From positions 1 through 64,000 of the forward strand of contig JAJZBU010000005.1 of assembly GCA_021851865.1 (NCBI GenBank): a stretch of 64,000 bases of DNA, given 5' to 3'. The notes beneath the pieces were generated by a model, which saw nothing but the letters and a program-made list of their open reading frames with translations, was not told where the DNA came from and did not search any database. How positions within the stretch are numbered: position 1 is the stretch's first letter; every line of letters starts with the position of its first letter. The stretch is from Pseudomonadota bacterium. Lineage in GTDB: Bacteria > Pseudomonadota > Gammaproteobacteria > Pseudomonadales > Moraxellaceae. Made by a program: the position numbers and the translations under genes. This document shows, piece by piece, positions 63,567 through 64,000 of the stretch.

Positions 63567-64000
63567 TCATCCGTCGATGAGACCGGCGGCTGAGAGCAGG
63601 AGGCGCGTATAGTCCTGTTGCGGTTGACGAAAGACGCTGGCGGCGTCGCCTTGTTCGATCACCTGGCCGGCGCGCAGCACCAGGAGATGATGGCTCAGCG
63701 CCTTGACCACCTTGAGGTCATGACTGATGAAGATCATCGCGAAACGGTAGCGCTCCTGCAGTTGCCGCAGCAAGTCGACGACCTGCTTTTGGACGCTGCG
63801 ATCGAGGGCCGAGGTCGGTTCATCGAGGATGATGAGCCGGGGTTGCAAGACGAGGGCGCGGGCGATGGCGATGCGCTGCCGCTGGCCACCGGAGAACTCA
63901 TGCGGATAACGCTCCTGCATCGCCGGATCGAGTTGCACGTCGCGCAGGGCCTGGTCGATGCGACGCTGGCACTCGGCGCGATCGAGGCCGTGGATGGCGA
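63567..64000 (-). CDS. yejF: Peptide/microcin C ABC transporter ATPase, YejF-like (partial)
   Basis: The C-terminal 144 codons of an ABC ATPase; the 5' part lies beyond the window edge. Visible are the signature [15 protein letters not shown], Walker [12 protein letters not shown] with D-loop DRSVQKQV, the H-loop [20 protein letters not shown] and the YejF-like tail [19 protein letters not shown]. It would power an oligopeptide importer of the YejABEF or Dpp/Opp type. Confidence 0.88.
   Translation of the reverse strand, partial: AIHGLDRAECQRRIDQALRDVQLDPAMQERYPHEFSGGQRQRIAIARALVLQPRLIILDEPTSALDRSVQKQVVDLLRQLQERYRFAMIFISHDLKVVKALSHHLLVLRAGQVIEQGDAASVFRQPQQDYTRLLLSAAGLIDG

Overview
The window is chromosomal DNA of a high-GC gammaproteobacterium. 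The gene orders tRNA-Leu/queA-tgt-yajC-secD-secF, gacA-uvrC-pgsA, yceD-rpmF-plsX-fabD and fabG-acpP-fabF-pabC-mltG-tmk-holB-pilZ-tatD are classic for Gammaproteobacteria. A DUF1631 protein, an OruR-type AraC regulator, a TfpX/TfpZ-like protein and a TesB thioesterase point towards a Pseudomonadales/Nevskiales-like lineage. A fused DoxDA thiosulfate:quinone oxidoreductase suggests thiosulfate use. I do not name a genus.

Layout. 0-1 kb: IS5-family debris, then a tRNA-Leu(CAA) gene interrupted by a 234-nt group I intron. 1-8 kb: queuosine genes, Sec accessory genes, a pilin accessory-like gene, and nadC on the other strand. 8-15.4 kb: DUF1631 protein, AmpD and a lone receiver domain (+), a YecA/YgfB protein (-), a YgjP-like metalloprotease (+), then PBP7-like endopeptidase plus sensor kinase (-). 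15.7-19.5 kb: gacA-uvrC-pgsA and a lipoprotein. 19.5-20.1 kb: collapsed insertion sequences. 20.1-23 kb: a three-gene thiosulfate module (Tat-exported DsrE-like protein, periplasmic binding protein, DoxDA). 23-30.7 kb: tesB, dapE-corC-like-ypjD (-), ffh, a DMT permease and an AraC regulator. 30.7-32 kb: an IS graveyard in which two IS3-family 5' ends meet head to head inside an IS110-family remnant. 32-35.2 kb: purU with a structured leader, DUF445, tusA and an unknown gene.

35.3-44.9 kb is the most system-like stretch: nine consecutive minus-strand genes for an envelope machine. They are a small secreted protein, three large TPR proteins (two of them lipoproteins), a small Pro/Ala-rich secreted protein, ExbB, two different ExbD proteins and a TonB/AgmX-like transducer. 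One ExbD lacks the proton-carrying Asp. No TonB-dependent receptor lies nearby. The set resembles the ExbB/ExbD-plus-TPR part of Myxococcus Agl/Glt machinery more than a siderophore TonB system.

45-49.3 kb: pdxB, a YfaZ-like outer membrane protein and two tandem diguanylate cyclases with intact GGDEF and I-sites. 49.3-62.7 kb: the fatty-acid cluster, interrupted between fabD and fabG by a 3.6-kb island (two lipid-binding-like beta proteins and a GMC oxidoreductase) with its own GTCACCC repeats. The cluster ends with PabC, MltG, Tmk, HolB, PilZ and TatD. 62.7-64 kb: fabI and the 3' part of a YejF-like peptide ABC transporter ATPase, cut by the window edge.
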